Source: Kiritimatiellia bacterium | GTDB lineage: Bacteria > Verrucomicrobiota > Kiritimatiellia > RZYC01 | Direction of reading: 5' to 3' | Assembly: GCA_028708815.1 (NCBI GenBank) | Contig: JAQVYB010000005.1 | Span: 1-60,024, forward strand | Length of the DNA: 60,024 nucleotides | Part shown: positions 1-8,509 of the stretch, one piece after another | Layout: the number at the start of each line of letters is the position of its first letter | Numbering within the stretch: position 1 is the first letter of the stretch | The notes under the pieces: generated by a model | Seen by the model: only the letters and a program-made list of their open reading frames with translations | Databases searched by the model: none | What the model was told of the DNA's origin: nothing | Program-made: the position numbers and the translations under genes

Positions 1-1577
1 AAACGCAAGAAAAAGAGTGGATTGCCGATCAAATATCGCTTCCAAAGACGACGCGGTTCGTAATAAAGGCGTCCCAGCCATTCGAATCCATAATTGGTCA
101 TCCACGCCGGCGGACGCTTGAGTTTGCCCGCCATATAATCCAGGCAGGCGCCACCCGGCAGGGCGATTCGCGCATTAATGTCGTTCCAGTTTTCCTTCAA
201 CCAGGACTCCTGAAGCGGCATCCCGAAGGAGGTGAGCAGAACATCAGGCTTGCACTGGTTAATCTGGGCAACAACCGATTGATTATCCTCCGAATCCCTG
301 TGTTTATCAAAGAAGCCGTTGTGGCAACCCCGCACATTCAACGCCGGAAACAGCGTCACCAATTGGTCCCGGGCCTTTTCAGCAACTCCCTCTTCGCCCC
401 CGAGAAAAAAGAGGGAAAATCCCTGCTCCGCGCAGAACTCGCAAAAGCGCGGGAACCAATCCGCATAGGTGATCTTCTGCGGTATGCCCAGGCCGGCCAC
501 ACGGGCTGCCAGCATCACCCCGTGCCCGTCGCAAAAAACATATTCCGACCTATTCAAAAACTCGCGAAACCACGACTGCTCCCACGCAATATTCATGGCA
601 TAAGCGTTCACGTTGGCCACAACGGCCTTGTGTTGATTTCGTATAACGTCCGCAATCGTATCGTGGAGCGACATGAGGGTGAACGCATTGATATTCACCC
701 CCATGAGCGAGATTCGTTCTGTTTCGCCATTTCGTGCCAAAACCACCGGAGATTCCTCCGGGACCTCCTCTCGAAATACCGCGGCCCTTCCAAATCGATC
801 CCGGACCATGTTCCATATGAACAAGGGATTGCCGATCAGATACCGGCGCCACATCCGGCGGGGCTCAATAAGCAGACGATGTATCCACTGAATGCCCGCA
901 CGACGCATCCATACCGGGGCTTCCTTTAACATCCCCCCGTAAAACATAACGGTTCCGCCGCCAATGTGCCAAACAAGTGCCCGCTGGCAAATTCCTGCGG
1001 CCATCCGGGCGATCCGTTCCGATTTTGGACTGCCCATGCCCAGCAATATCATGTCGACATCGCCGTGCTCACGCAGGCAGGCTTCATATTCCGCATCCGT
1101 GCCATATCCGGTCAGCCAGCGTTCGACATGGCAGTGGGGAGACACTTCGTTTATGGCTGCGGCGGCTTTTTCTGCGACATCCGCATCGCCGCCAATCAGA
1201 AGACAGCGGGTTTGCGGCATGTCCGGATTCTGCAGAAAGGCACGAAAGGCCTCCGTGAGGTTACACCGTTCCCTCATGCGGTATCCAAAGAGATTGGCAG
1301 CCCACACGATGCTCATGCCATCGGCAACAATGCAATCGGAAGCCGACAGCAACCCGCGAAAGTTCTCATCCCTCACCGCCATGTTGTATAAATGAGCATT
1401 TACAAAATTCAGAATTCGCGGCTTGCGTTCCGGGTCGCGCAATTGCTCGCCGACCCACTGGATGTACTCCTCTATGCCAAACAGAGACAGGGAGATGGGC
1501 CCCAATTGCATGACTTTGGAAGGAGGCAATGCGCTCATGCGTATTTTTCCGTCTGGTCCGTTCTCAAGCCTGATCAC
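1..1577 (-). CDS. Tandem two-domain WecG/TagA/CpsF glycosyltransferase (3' end beyond window)
   Basis: Reading the minus strand from 1577 to the left edge gives one uninterrupted frame of about 525 codons holding two complete WecG/TagA/CpsF domains. Domain 1 (about residues 20-262) shows VADGMSIV, LLIGGDADVAEKA, ILLGMGSPKSERIA, HIGGGTVMFYGG and the C-terminal signature EPRRMWRRYLIGNPLF. Domain 2 (about 285-525) repeats the set: FCDGHGVMLAARVAG, LFFLGGEEGVAEKA, LLTSFGMPLQESWL, ALPGGACLDYMAGKLKRPP and EPRRLWKRYLIGNPLFF. The family transfers a sugar such as ManNAc or ManNAcA from UDP-sugar to a lipid-linked intermediate at the inner membrane. The GTG at 1577 overlaps the upstream stop as GTGA; an ATG at 1538 is an alternative start. 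Codon phase was checked at three places and no stop was found. The gene probably ends a few codons left of base 1. It is last in the polysaccharide cluster. Confidence 0.9.
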   Translation of the reverse strand, partial: MIRLENGPDGKIRMSALPPSKVMQLGPISLSLFGIEEYIQWVGEQLRDPERKPRILNFVNAHLYNMAVRDENFRGLLSASDCIVADGMSIVWAANLFGYRMRERCNLTEAFRAFLQNPDMPQTRCLLIGGDADVAEKAAAAINEVSPHCHVERWLTGYGTDAEYEACLREHGDVDMILLGMGSPKSERIARMAAGICQRALVWHIGGGTVMFYGGMLKEAPVWMRRAGIQWIHRLLIEPRRMWRRYLIGNPLFIWNMVRDRFGRAAVFREEVPEESPVVLARNGETERISLMGVNINAFTLMSLHDTIADVIRNQHKAVVANVNAYAMNIAWEQSWFREFLNRSEYVFCDGHGVMLAARVAGLGIPQKITYADWFPRFCEFCAEQGFSLFFLGGEEGVAEKARDQLVTLFPALNVRGCHNGFFDKHRDSEDNQSVVAQINQCKPDVLLTSFGMPLQESWLKENWNDINARIALPGGACLDYMAGKLKRPPAWMTNYGFEWLGRLYYEPRRLWKRYLIGNPLFFLR

Positions 1578-2581
1578 GAGGTAAACGCCGCCCAACTCGC
1601 CGGCATATTCTTTTCCACCTCAATGTTTCCAAATGGTTTTCCCTGCCTCGCGCCGGCTTGCTTCACCCAGTCCGTCATGCGCGAGATTCCTTCATCAAGA
1701 GGAATATTACGAATCAACTCCGGGAATGCCTGTTGAATTTTTTCATGCGAGGAAAAGGCATGCTCCACTTCATTGCGTGCGGCCAGTAATTGTATTTCAG
1801 CGTTTACCCCCATCGATCGCTGCACCGTCCCGGCCAGTTCGAGCACGGAATACGGCTGATCTGCCCCAATGTTGAACACCTGATTATAGGCATCCCGATT
1901 TTTTACGCACTGCGCGATAATCGGGGCGACATCATCAATGTGACTGAACGCTCTCGTTTGCTGTCCATCGCCAAAAACAGTCAGCGGCTTTTCCTGCAAA
2001 ATCTGATTCATAAATATGCCGATGACATTGCGATAGGGATCCCCGATATTCTGCCGCTCACCATAAACGTTGTGCGGACGGAAAACGATGTAATCCATCC
2101 CGAACATTTCATGCGTCTCTTTCAGGTCCAATTCCACCGCATATTTTGAAATGCCGTAAGGATCCTCGGGCTGCGGAACCATCTCTTCCGACATGGGAAC
2201 CTGTCCGGCCCCATACACCGCGATCGACGAGGTGAATACAAAACATTTCACACATCCCGCATTCACCGAGGCGTTGATCAGGTTGATGCTGCCAATCAGA
2301 TTGTTCGTGTAGTTAAACCGTTTAATAAAATGGCTCAACCCCTCCGCCGCATAAGCCGCCAGGTGGTAGACATAGTCCGGACGATGCTCCGCGAAGATTC
2401 GATTAATCCGTTTTTCATCCGTTACGCTCCCTTCAATGAATTCAGCGCTTTGATTAACATTCTCCCGGAAACCGCCGGAAAGATCATCCAAAGCCACAAC
2501 CGAATGTCCCATGCGAATCAATTCATCCACCACATGTGAACCGATAAACCCTGCCGCACCCGTAACCAGTGATTTTACCAC
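1574..2581 (-). CDS. NAD-dependent sugar epimerase/dehydratase (extended SDR)
   Basis: This 335-aa extended short-chain dehydrogenase resembles UDP-glucose 4-epimerase-type enzymes. It has the N-terminal Rossmann motif GAAGFIGSH, a TSSIAVYG catalytic serine region and the YGISK tyrosine-lysine pair. The C-terminal part has FGDGQQTRAFSHIDDV, common in nucleotide-sugar epimerases. The start is GTG at 2581, preceded by a good GGAG ribosome site. It probably supplies an epimerised UDP-hexose to the neighbouring glycosyltransferases. The exact substrate cannot be read from sequence. Its stop overlaps the start of the tandem WecG gene by 4 nt, which indicates translational coupling. Confidence 0.88.
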   Translation of the reverse strand: MVKSLVTGAAGFIGSHVVDELIRMGHSVVALDDLSGGFRENVNQSAEFIEGSVTDEKRINRIFAEHRPDYVYHLAAYAAEGLSHFIKRFNYTNNLIGSINLINASVNAGCVKCFVFTSSIAVYGAGQVPMSEEMVPQPEDPYGISKYAVELDLKETHEMFGMDYIVFRPHNVYGERQNIGDPYRNVIGIFMNQILQEKPLTVFGDGQQTRAFSHIDDVAPIIAQCVKNRDAYNQVFNIGADQPYSVLELAGTVQRSMGVNAEIQLLAARNEVEHAFSSHEKIQQAFPELIRNIPLDEGISRMTDWVKQAGARQGKPFGNIEVEKNMPASWAAFTS

Positions 2582-2594
2582 AACAATCTCCTTT

Positions 2595-3641
2595 CTATCT
2601 TGAAGAACACGATACAGAGTTATTATCTGTATCTACCTGCATTTTGCTTGAGTCGTGATTAATCCGACTGTTTTTCTTGAATCTTATATATTCCCCAAAG
2701 CCCATCATTAAGGATTCGGCCTTCAGATGGCTCTTTCTGGAGATCGTGCCAAACAACTTTTTTCGTTCGGAAATAGCCCATGGCAGGTAACGGAGAAAAG
2801 CTATCTTTGCTCTAATAAAAACACCCGGGCGTCCCTGCTTAATCAACTCATAAAACGCAAGCCCCTCCGATATAAGATGTAACAAACCATAGCGGAGAAT
2901 ATGTTTCCCCGTCGTATTAATCCAAAAAAAGAATTCAATATTTCTGCGAAGGTGAAAAACGTGGAATTTGCTCTTTCGTTTACCTGTGGCAGAGCCAATA
3001 TGCCAGCCTATGGCATCAGAAGCATAGGCCACATTATACCCGAATGCCCGCAGTCGAAATGCCAGATCATTATCTTCATAATAAGCAAAATACTCGTCAT
3101 GAAAAAGAAATTTTAGCTTATCCAGGGCGGACTTTTTATACAATGCCGCACTTGCTGCTGCAGCATATGGAATATGGGTGGCATGATTGAACGTTTGGGC
3201 ATCGCATCCATAAAAGGTATCTGCCGAACCGTTGAAAAACATCGCGAAACCGACGCTATCTAGCAAATGCGGTGCGTTTGCCTGCCTCAGTTGGCATGCC
3301 ACGCTGCCGATCTGAGCGGGTTGGGCCGCATGAATCATGGCACCCAGCCAGCTGGAATCCAACACAACGTCATTATTTAAAAGCACAATGAACTCCCCGC
3401 GTACCTGCTTGAGAGCAATATTGTTGGCCTCGGAAAAGCCACTGTTTCGATTCAAACGAATCACACGATATTGCGGGTCCGTATCCAGAAAAGGAATATC
3501 CAAAGAGTCATCTTTCGATCCATTATCCACCACGATTACTTCATAGTCTCGAAATGTTTGACGTTTAACAGAATCCAAGCAGGTGCGAAGCATGGCACCG
3601 CCATTATAATTCACTATGATTATACTGGCTGATGGTGTCAT
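2595..3641 (-). CDS. GT2 family glycosyltransferase
   Basis: This GT-A fold family 2 glycosyltransferase opens with SIIIVNYNGG and shows the nucleotide-binding VVDNGS motif, an LLNNDV (DxD-like) metal site, and a YYEDNDLAFRLRAFG acceptor-side motif typical of rhamnosyltransferase-like GT2 enzymes. It likely adds one sugar to the lipid-linked repeat on the cytoplasmic face. I choose the ATG at 3641 because it forms an ATGA overlap with the stop of the upstream gene. An in-frame ATG at 3656 would add five residues. Composition is AT-richer than the flanking housekeeping-type genes. Confidence 0.87.
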   Translation of the reverse strand: MTPSASIIIVNYNGGAMLRTCLDSVKRQTFRDYEVIVVDNGSKDDSLDIPFLDTDPQYRVIRLNRNSGFSEANNIALKQVRGEFIVLLNNDVVLDSSWLGAMIHAAQPAQIGSVACQLRQANAPHLLDSVGFAMFFNGSADTFYGCDAQTFNHATHIPYAAAASAALYKKSALDKLKFLFHDEYFAYYEDNDLAFRLRAFGYNVAYASDAIGWHIGSATGKRKSKFHVFHLRRNIEFFFWINTTGKHILRYGLLHLISEGLAFYELIKQGRPGVFIRAKIAFLRYLPWAISERKKLFGTISRKSHLKAESLMMGFGEYIRFKKNSRINHDSSKMQVDTDNNSVSCSSR

Positions 3642-4807
3642 GTCGCCCCATGGCAAATAATATTAACGAATGCGTTGCCATAAGCTGCCGCATCATAAAT
3701 GCCGGCAAACTGGCGCGCTTTATCGGTATTAAACGAAACCCCCTGCGAAATACAGGATTCCAAAGCATCTTTTATGGTTATGTGATCCAATGCATCCACA
3801 ACCTGCCCTAGTTGATAGTGTTTAACCGTATAACCTATCCATCCCATATTTACGGCCAACACTGGTGTTGCTGTAGATGCCGCCTGAGTCAGCACCCCAC
3901 TGCAGCCAACGTGTATCGGCGAGTAAAGGAGCAACACAACATCAGAATTCGCAAGCAAATCTTCAACCGCTTGATTGCTTATAAATTCATCGTACCACTC
4001 AATGGAGGTATCATTTATCGAGTCCATACATTCACGAATAACGGCTGCATCCCGCTCAAGTATTCGTCCCTTAATCTGCAGCCTTGCCCGGGTTTTAAGC
4101 TCGAGGTCCAGCGCCGCCCATGCCTGAAGTATACTTGATGCACTTTTTGCTTCAGAAATAACCCCATATAAGGTGAAGCGTATAAACGGAGATTTTGTTT
4201 TGGAACGAAGCGAACAAAAAACACCGGGTATTGAAAGGCGCTCTGCCTTAATATGCCTGCGCCGGCACCAATCAACAGCGCCTGCATCCTCAAATATAAA
4301 ACCATTGATAAGTCGCATGCGGTAAAACAAGATGGCAATATAATTTTTAACAAGCGGACGAAAATAGGCTGCACCTTTATACAAATGCATTGGATAATTC
4401 TGTTCCTTATAGCACATAATAGGTCGAAAGATTATGTATAACAATTCACTTCTATGCGCAAACATACGAATTAGCGGAGCAAAGACTACGTGAATATCTC
4501 CCTCCAGTAAGAGAATTCGGCTGTATCGGGCTGACAGCAGCTCTCTGACAAGGTAGAGTGTGACGATAAATCTACTATGCCATGAAGTAATATTATGAAG
4601 GGTTGGAAACTTCTTCAAAGTCAGGACCGGATTGTGCGGTCTACAAGCCGCTTCGATTTGTTCTGCGACTCTTTCCGACACAAGTATCGTGATTTGCCAA
4701 CCTCCTCTATGACAAAGCGCTCTCAAAGCCGCTGAATTCAGAAGCAAAAGCAGACTATTCACGCTGTGACCATACGAAAAGCACTCAAAAAGAAGAATTC
4801 GCTTCAT
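3638..4807 (-). CDS. GT-B glycosyltransferase-like protein, polysaccharide cluster
   Basis: The protein is 389 aa with an N-terminal Rossmann half (MKRILLFECF, then a long helical linker) and a C-terminal half with LANSDVVLLLYSP and CSGVLTQAASTATPVLA. The latter matches the nucleotide-sugar-binding half of GT4-like GT-B enzymes. The canonical EX7E glutamates are not obvious, so it belongs to a divergent branch. It sits between the flippase and the GT2 gene, with a 4-nt overlap to the GT2, and likely builds the repeat unit. Assignment to glycosyl transfer rests on C-terminal pattern and neighbours. Confidence 0.65.
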   Translation of the reverse strand: MKRILLFECFSYGHSVNSLLLLLNSAALRALCHRGGWQITILVSERVAEQIEAACRPHNPVLTLKKFPTLHNITSWHSRFIVTLYLVRELLSARYSRILLLEGDIHVVFAPLIRMFAHRSELLYIIFRPIMCYKEQNYPMHLYKGAAYFRPLVKNYIAILFYRMRLINGFIFEDAGAVDWCRRRHIKAERLSIPGVFCSLRSKTKSPFIRFTLYGVISEAKSASSILQAWAALDLELKTRARLQIKGRILERDAAVIRECMDSINDTSIEWYDEFISNQAVEDLLANSDVVLLLYSPIHVGCSGVLTQAASTATPVLAVNMGWIGYTVKHYQLGQVVDALDHITIKDALESCISQGVSFNTDKARQFAGIYDAAAYGNAFVNIICHGAT

Positions 4808-4956
4808 ATTCTAACAGACGTCCATAATTGTTCTCGATGCCCTGCTATTGTACAAGCAAGCGACAGGAGCATATCCATGCCGCCATTGATCGATAATCAT
4901 ATTTAACTTCCATAATGTCTGCATATCTAATTAAATTCCGAATTTATAATTATGTA
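4808..4956. other. AT-rich gap between flippase and GT-B gene
   Basis: This short gap of about 150 bases is strongly AT-rich and holds no convincing coding sequence. It could carry a promoter for the genes to its left on the minus strand, since it is one of the few real gaps in the cluster. I see no clear -35/-10 pair. Confidence 0.4.
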
Positions 4957-6447
4957 TTAATTAGATGGTGTTTCTTTTTCGAGAACATGCATCTTAGTCT
5001 TAGTCACTTTAATTATGATCACAAACCAGCACAGAACCAGCATAACCAAACCAGATAAACCACAAAGCAAAAACCGCGCAAGAAGAGGTAAGCCAAGTCT
5101 GCGCACATAACCCAGCAGCAAAATCGTTCCCAACATCCATGGAAGAGGTCGCAGAATAATATATAATTCATCCCTTAATTTGATCGAGGAGCTGCGGGAA
5201 AGCGCGATTACCGAAAAGAACCACGAGAGAATCCTTGCCACAACCACTCCGAAAACCATACCCGTCAAGCTCCAATACAACCCTATCACCACACCCGTAA
5301 CCTGCAGAATGGCACAAACTAAATTCTGATGGAATACACGATTCACCCGGCCAATCGCCTTCAAAACAACCACATGAACCTGGAATAACAATTGAAGTGC
5401 GCTCATAACGCAGCCGGCCTGAAACAAGAAAGTGGCTGGAAGCCAGTTTGCACCTATTAAAACCTCAATGACCACTGGCGCACTGACCGCTAGCGCACTC
5501 ATTCCCACAAGTAGAAGCGAAATGAAAACAGTCATATGATTCATATAGGTCTCTCTCAACAAAACGGGATCTTTTTGTAGCCTGGATATAATGGTGAAAT
5601 TTGTTCTGAAAAATATGTTTTGCAAAAATACACATACATTGTTTGGAATAAAGCAGCCTCGATCTAAAAAACCTAATTGTGTTAAGCTCACAAATTTGGC
5701 CGTGAAAACATTTATGACTTGCTCGGCCCCGCTTCGAATGGTTTGAGACGTCATCACCGGAATTCCGAATGAATACAAATCTTTGATATTCTCCCAACGG
5801 GGCACTTTCCCGGGACGCCATGGCAGAAGAATCCAGAGCGTTAGCGCCTGTACGATGGAGCTAACCAACTGCTGGCCCAAAATCGCCCAAACACCACCAC
5901 CAAACAACGCCAAAACAATGCCTGTTATACTGCCTGCCATAACCGATCCCGCACTGATCAATGCATTCGTTTTAAATCGTAATTCGCGAATAAGCTGACA
6001 CTGCTGAACCTTTCCGGAAGTCATAAAAAAGGTAACGATGGACATTACAACCACAACCTTTTTCAATTCAGAATTCCCGTAGAAGGATGAGATTACGCCT
6101 GAACTCAGCACCAAGGATCCACAACAGATTACAGACACGACACCATTGCACCAAAAAAGAGCCGTATAATCATCGTCATGAATATTATTCTTCTGGATTA
6201 TGCGCGATCCGATTCCTCCATCAATCAGGTTTTGCGCCATCGTCAAAAATATCATCACAGAAGCAACGATCCCGAATGTCTCGGGGGGCAACAGCCGGGC
6301 AAGCAACAAACTCACCACCATTCGCAGCCCTTGCTGCGAAAATTGCTCCACACCACACCAAAACCAGCCTGAGTATGCCTGTGATACAGAAGACACGCCC
6401 GCTGTACTGCCGAATTTATTCATAAAATATCGCGATAGATACGCCAT
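4957..6447 (-). CDS. wzx: Wzx/WzxC-type oligosaccharide flippase (MOP superfamily)
   Basis: The product is an integral membrane protein of about 496 aa with roughly 12-14 hydrophobic helices along its whole length. Near the N-terminus are the PST/WzxC hallmarks ARLLPPETFGIVA and IDGGIGSRIIQ. It would flip the undecaprenyl-linked repeat unit across the inner membrane. I choose the ATG at 6447 (MAYLSRY), preceded by AAGGAAGA; a TTG at 6465 would add six residues. Placement among GTs, a methyltransferase and a Wzy-like polymerase supports a Wzx/Wzy-dependent pathway. Confidence 0.9.
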   Translation of the reverse strand: MAYLSRYFMNKFGSTAGVSSVSQAYSGWFWCGVEQFSQQGLRMVVSLLLARLLPPETFGIVASVMIFLTMAQNLIDGGIGSRIIQKNNIHDDDYTALFWCNGVVSVICCGSLVLSSGVISSFYGNSELKKVVVVMSIVTFFMTSGKVQQCQLIRELRFKTNALISAGSVMAGSITGIVLALFGGGVWAILGQQLVSSIVQALTLWILLPWRPGKVPRWENIKDLYSFGIPVMTSQTIRSGAEQVINVFTAKFVSLTQLGFLDRGCFIPNNVCVFLQNIFFRTNFTIISRLQKDPVLLRETYMNHMTVFISLLLVGMSALAVSAPVVIEVLIGANWLPATFLFQAGCVMSALQLLFQVHVVVLKAIGRVNRVFHQNLVCAILQVTGVVIGLYWSLTGMVFGVVVARILSWFFSVIALSRSSSIKLRDELYIILRPLPWMLGTILLLGYVRRLGLPLLARFLLCGLSGLVMLVLCWFVIIIKVTKTKMHVLEKETPSN

Positions 6448-6519
6448 GCCGATCTCTTCCTTCAATCATAAGTATTCCTTTAAGATGAGAGAATCGCGGC
6501 CACGTCAAATGTTCATCTG

Positions 6520-7548
6520 TCATGCGAGCAGGACTTTTTGATAGATATTCAAGTACTCTCTTCCCACATCCCGCCAATCACTCACAGGGAATGTTTGAGT
6601 CCCAGGAAGGCGTTGCGACTTTTCATAGAAACTTCTCAATCGATCTGGAGCATCAGGCCGAAGCACATCGGCATGATTAAGCCGTGGACAATGCGGATAG
6701 GACCGGCGCGCCCACGGCTTATCAGACAGAAGCAAAGGCAAGCCCGCTGCTGCCGCCTCGTATACAGCAATACAACCACTCTCATATTCACTGCAAAGCA
6801 CAAACCCGCGCGCCCCTGCCATCCATTTTATTTTTTCCTCTTCCGTAACGAATCCTGCATAACGGACAATGACCCCATCTACTTCTTTCATAAATGCATC
6901 AAAGTATGGGTCTTCTTTGGCGTAGGGTTTTCCGGCAAAAACAACCGGCACACCCGCCTTCCGCGCCGAGCGGGCCAGTTCCAGATTGTTCTTGCGAGGA
7001 TGTATTGTGGCTAACGAAAACAAATAATCATCCTGCCTGTGTTCCTGAGCCAATGCTTTCAGCGAATCACCTGTCAATCCGTGGGGAACCACATAGCAAC
7101 GGGCTGCAGGAACATTGAATAAATAACGTGCGACATCTCCTTCGTGAGCAACAATTGTAACATAGGCATCCACCATTCGGTACACATCCCATCCAAGCCG
7201 CTCAACAAAACCTTTGAAACCCTTTTGCAAAGCTGTAATCAATACCCTTTGAGCCATGAGCGCCATACGGGAACGTGATGCGGTAGAATCCAGGATGTCC
7301 GTAAAAACAACCTTGTACCCCTTTTCGCGAGCAAGACGCACATTCAAAGCAGGCGGGCGACCAAAATAGTGAATTACATCTGCACGAAGCTGTGACTCCC
7401 ACCATCTATCTGACACCACGTTCACATTCAGCTCTCTTAATGCTTTCGCTAGTGCTTCAATCATGTTTTGACATCCTCCATGCGCCAAATAAAACGGCAG
7501 AGAATGCGAAAAGATTACAGAAATTGGATTGGATAATATTTTATTCAT
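6520..7548 (-). CDS. GT4 family glycosyltransferase
   Basis: This is a GT-B glycosyltransferase of about 342 aa. It has a glycine-rich N-terminal acceptor loop (YLAHGGCQN), a central LATIHPRKNN, and the C-terminal donor motif CSEYESGCIAVYEAAAAGLPLLL, matching the EX7E region of GT4 enzymes. I prefer the ATG at 7548 (MNKILSNP), which leaves a short gap after the methyltransferase. A start at 7608 would overlap that gene by 38 nt and add an odd hydrophobic leader. It likely acts on the lipid-linked glycan in the cytoplasm. Confidence 0.88.
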   Translation of the reverse strand: MNKILSNPISVIFSHSLPFYLAHGGCQNMIEALAKALRELNVNVVSDRWWESQLRADVIHYFGRPPALNVRLAREKGYKVVFTDILDSTASRSRMALMAQRVLITALQKGFKGFVERLGWDVYRMVDAYVTIVAHEGDVARYLFNVPAARCYVVPHGLTGDSLKALAQEHRQDDYLFSLATIHPRKNNLELARSARKAGVPVVFAGKPYAKEDPYFDAFMKEVDGVIVRYAGFVTEEEKIKWMAGARGFVLCSEYESGCIAVYEAAAAGLPLLLSDKPWARRSYPHCPRLNHADVLRPDAPDRLRSFYEKSQRLPGTQTFPVSDWRDVGREYLNIYQKVLLA

Positions 7549-7570
7549 CTGTGATCGCTTACATGAATTG

Positions 7571-8434
7571 TCATGTCCGATGAACAAGAAAACAAAGCAT
7601 ATGACCATAATACTTCAGAGGCAGAATGCGTTGAAGCATGCGACCCAGAAGATTTAGCCGAACACAACAACATTTATCATCCCAATGAGCAGCCATACGG
7701 CCAAAATTATGCAGAATGCCTTCATCTGCAAAAGAAACAAACTCCCGCTCAATTGAAAAGCCCGCCTCTTTCAAAAAGCCGCGCATCTGTATCAGATTGA
7801 ATTCATACTGAAAAAAACCCCACCCGGCTTCAGAACAGAAATATTGCGGGAACCAGTCAGAACGACAACCTTTCTTCGCCTCGAATAGTGACGTTCCATC
7901 TGCTCCCTGTTTATGCAGCCAATGGCGTATAAACGGCAATGATTTCATCCAAAGCAGCGGGCTACTCAGCCTACGAATCAGTCGGCGTAACACACCACCA
8001 TATGGTACCGTAATAATTGCAACGCCTTCTGCTTTTAGAACACGATTGAATTCCTTCAATGCACGTAGCGGCCCTTCCGGCACATGCTCTATGGATCCCA
8101 AGGCCACCACAGAACCAAATGAATGATCCGGGAACGGCATATCCTGGATATCACCACTGACGAACGTCACTCCATCTATTTCATTCCTTGCCCGCGCGCA
8201 CAGCGCTTCGCTCCAATCAAGCCCCACAGACTCCCATCCCTGTTTCCGAAACCAGGCGCACCAGCGTCCAGAGCCGCATCCGGCCTCCAGAATGGGCTGG
8301 TGATTCTGCAATTGCTCCATGAATAACGGTGCTATTGCATAATGATCGCAATGTGTAATCTGCCGTTGAAGTGGTATTCCAAGAAAATCCTCTTCAAAAC
8401 GTTTGCTAATTTCTTTGTCTGATCGTCTGTCCAT
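7571..8434 (-). CDS. Class I SAM-dependent methyltransferase
   Basis: The product is a methyltransferase of about 287 aa with the SAM-binding motif I LEAGCGSGRW, an acidic loop at VGLDWS, motif II SGDIQDMPF and the post-motif GSIEHVPEGPL found in Methyltransf_11 enzymes. The ATG at 8434 is preferred; a start at 8491 would add 19 residues with no clear benefit. In a polysaccharide cluster it could methylate a sugar or a phosphonate/phosphate substituent, but no acceptor is identifiable. The decayed IS lies just upstream, so its original promoter context may have changed. Confidence 0.85.
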   Translation of the reverse strand: MDRRSDKEISKRFEEDFLGIPLQRQITHCDHYAIAPLFMEQLQNHQPILEAGCGSGRWCAWFRKQGWESVGLDWSEALCARARNEIDGVTFVSGDIQDMPFPDHSFGSVVALGSIEHVPEGPLRALKEFNRVLKAEGVAIITVPYGGVLRRLIRRLSSPLLWMKSLPFIRHWLHKQGADGTSLFEAKKGCRSDWFPQYFCSEAGWGFFQYEFNLIQMRGFLKEAGFSIEREFVSFADEGILHNFGRMAAHWDDKCCCVRLNLLGRMLQRILPLKYYGHMLCFLVHRT

Positions 8435-8509
8435 AGCACCACTCTTTATGCTGGCAATTTGTCGGACTTTAGGATGCCTTATACTCAACAAGAATAGTCA
8501 TCAATCGGT

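Noticed and set aside
279-1391. Several plus-strand frames at the left end
   Set aside because: They are shadows of the tandem WecG gene on the minus strand, which has family motifs in one continuous frame.
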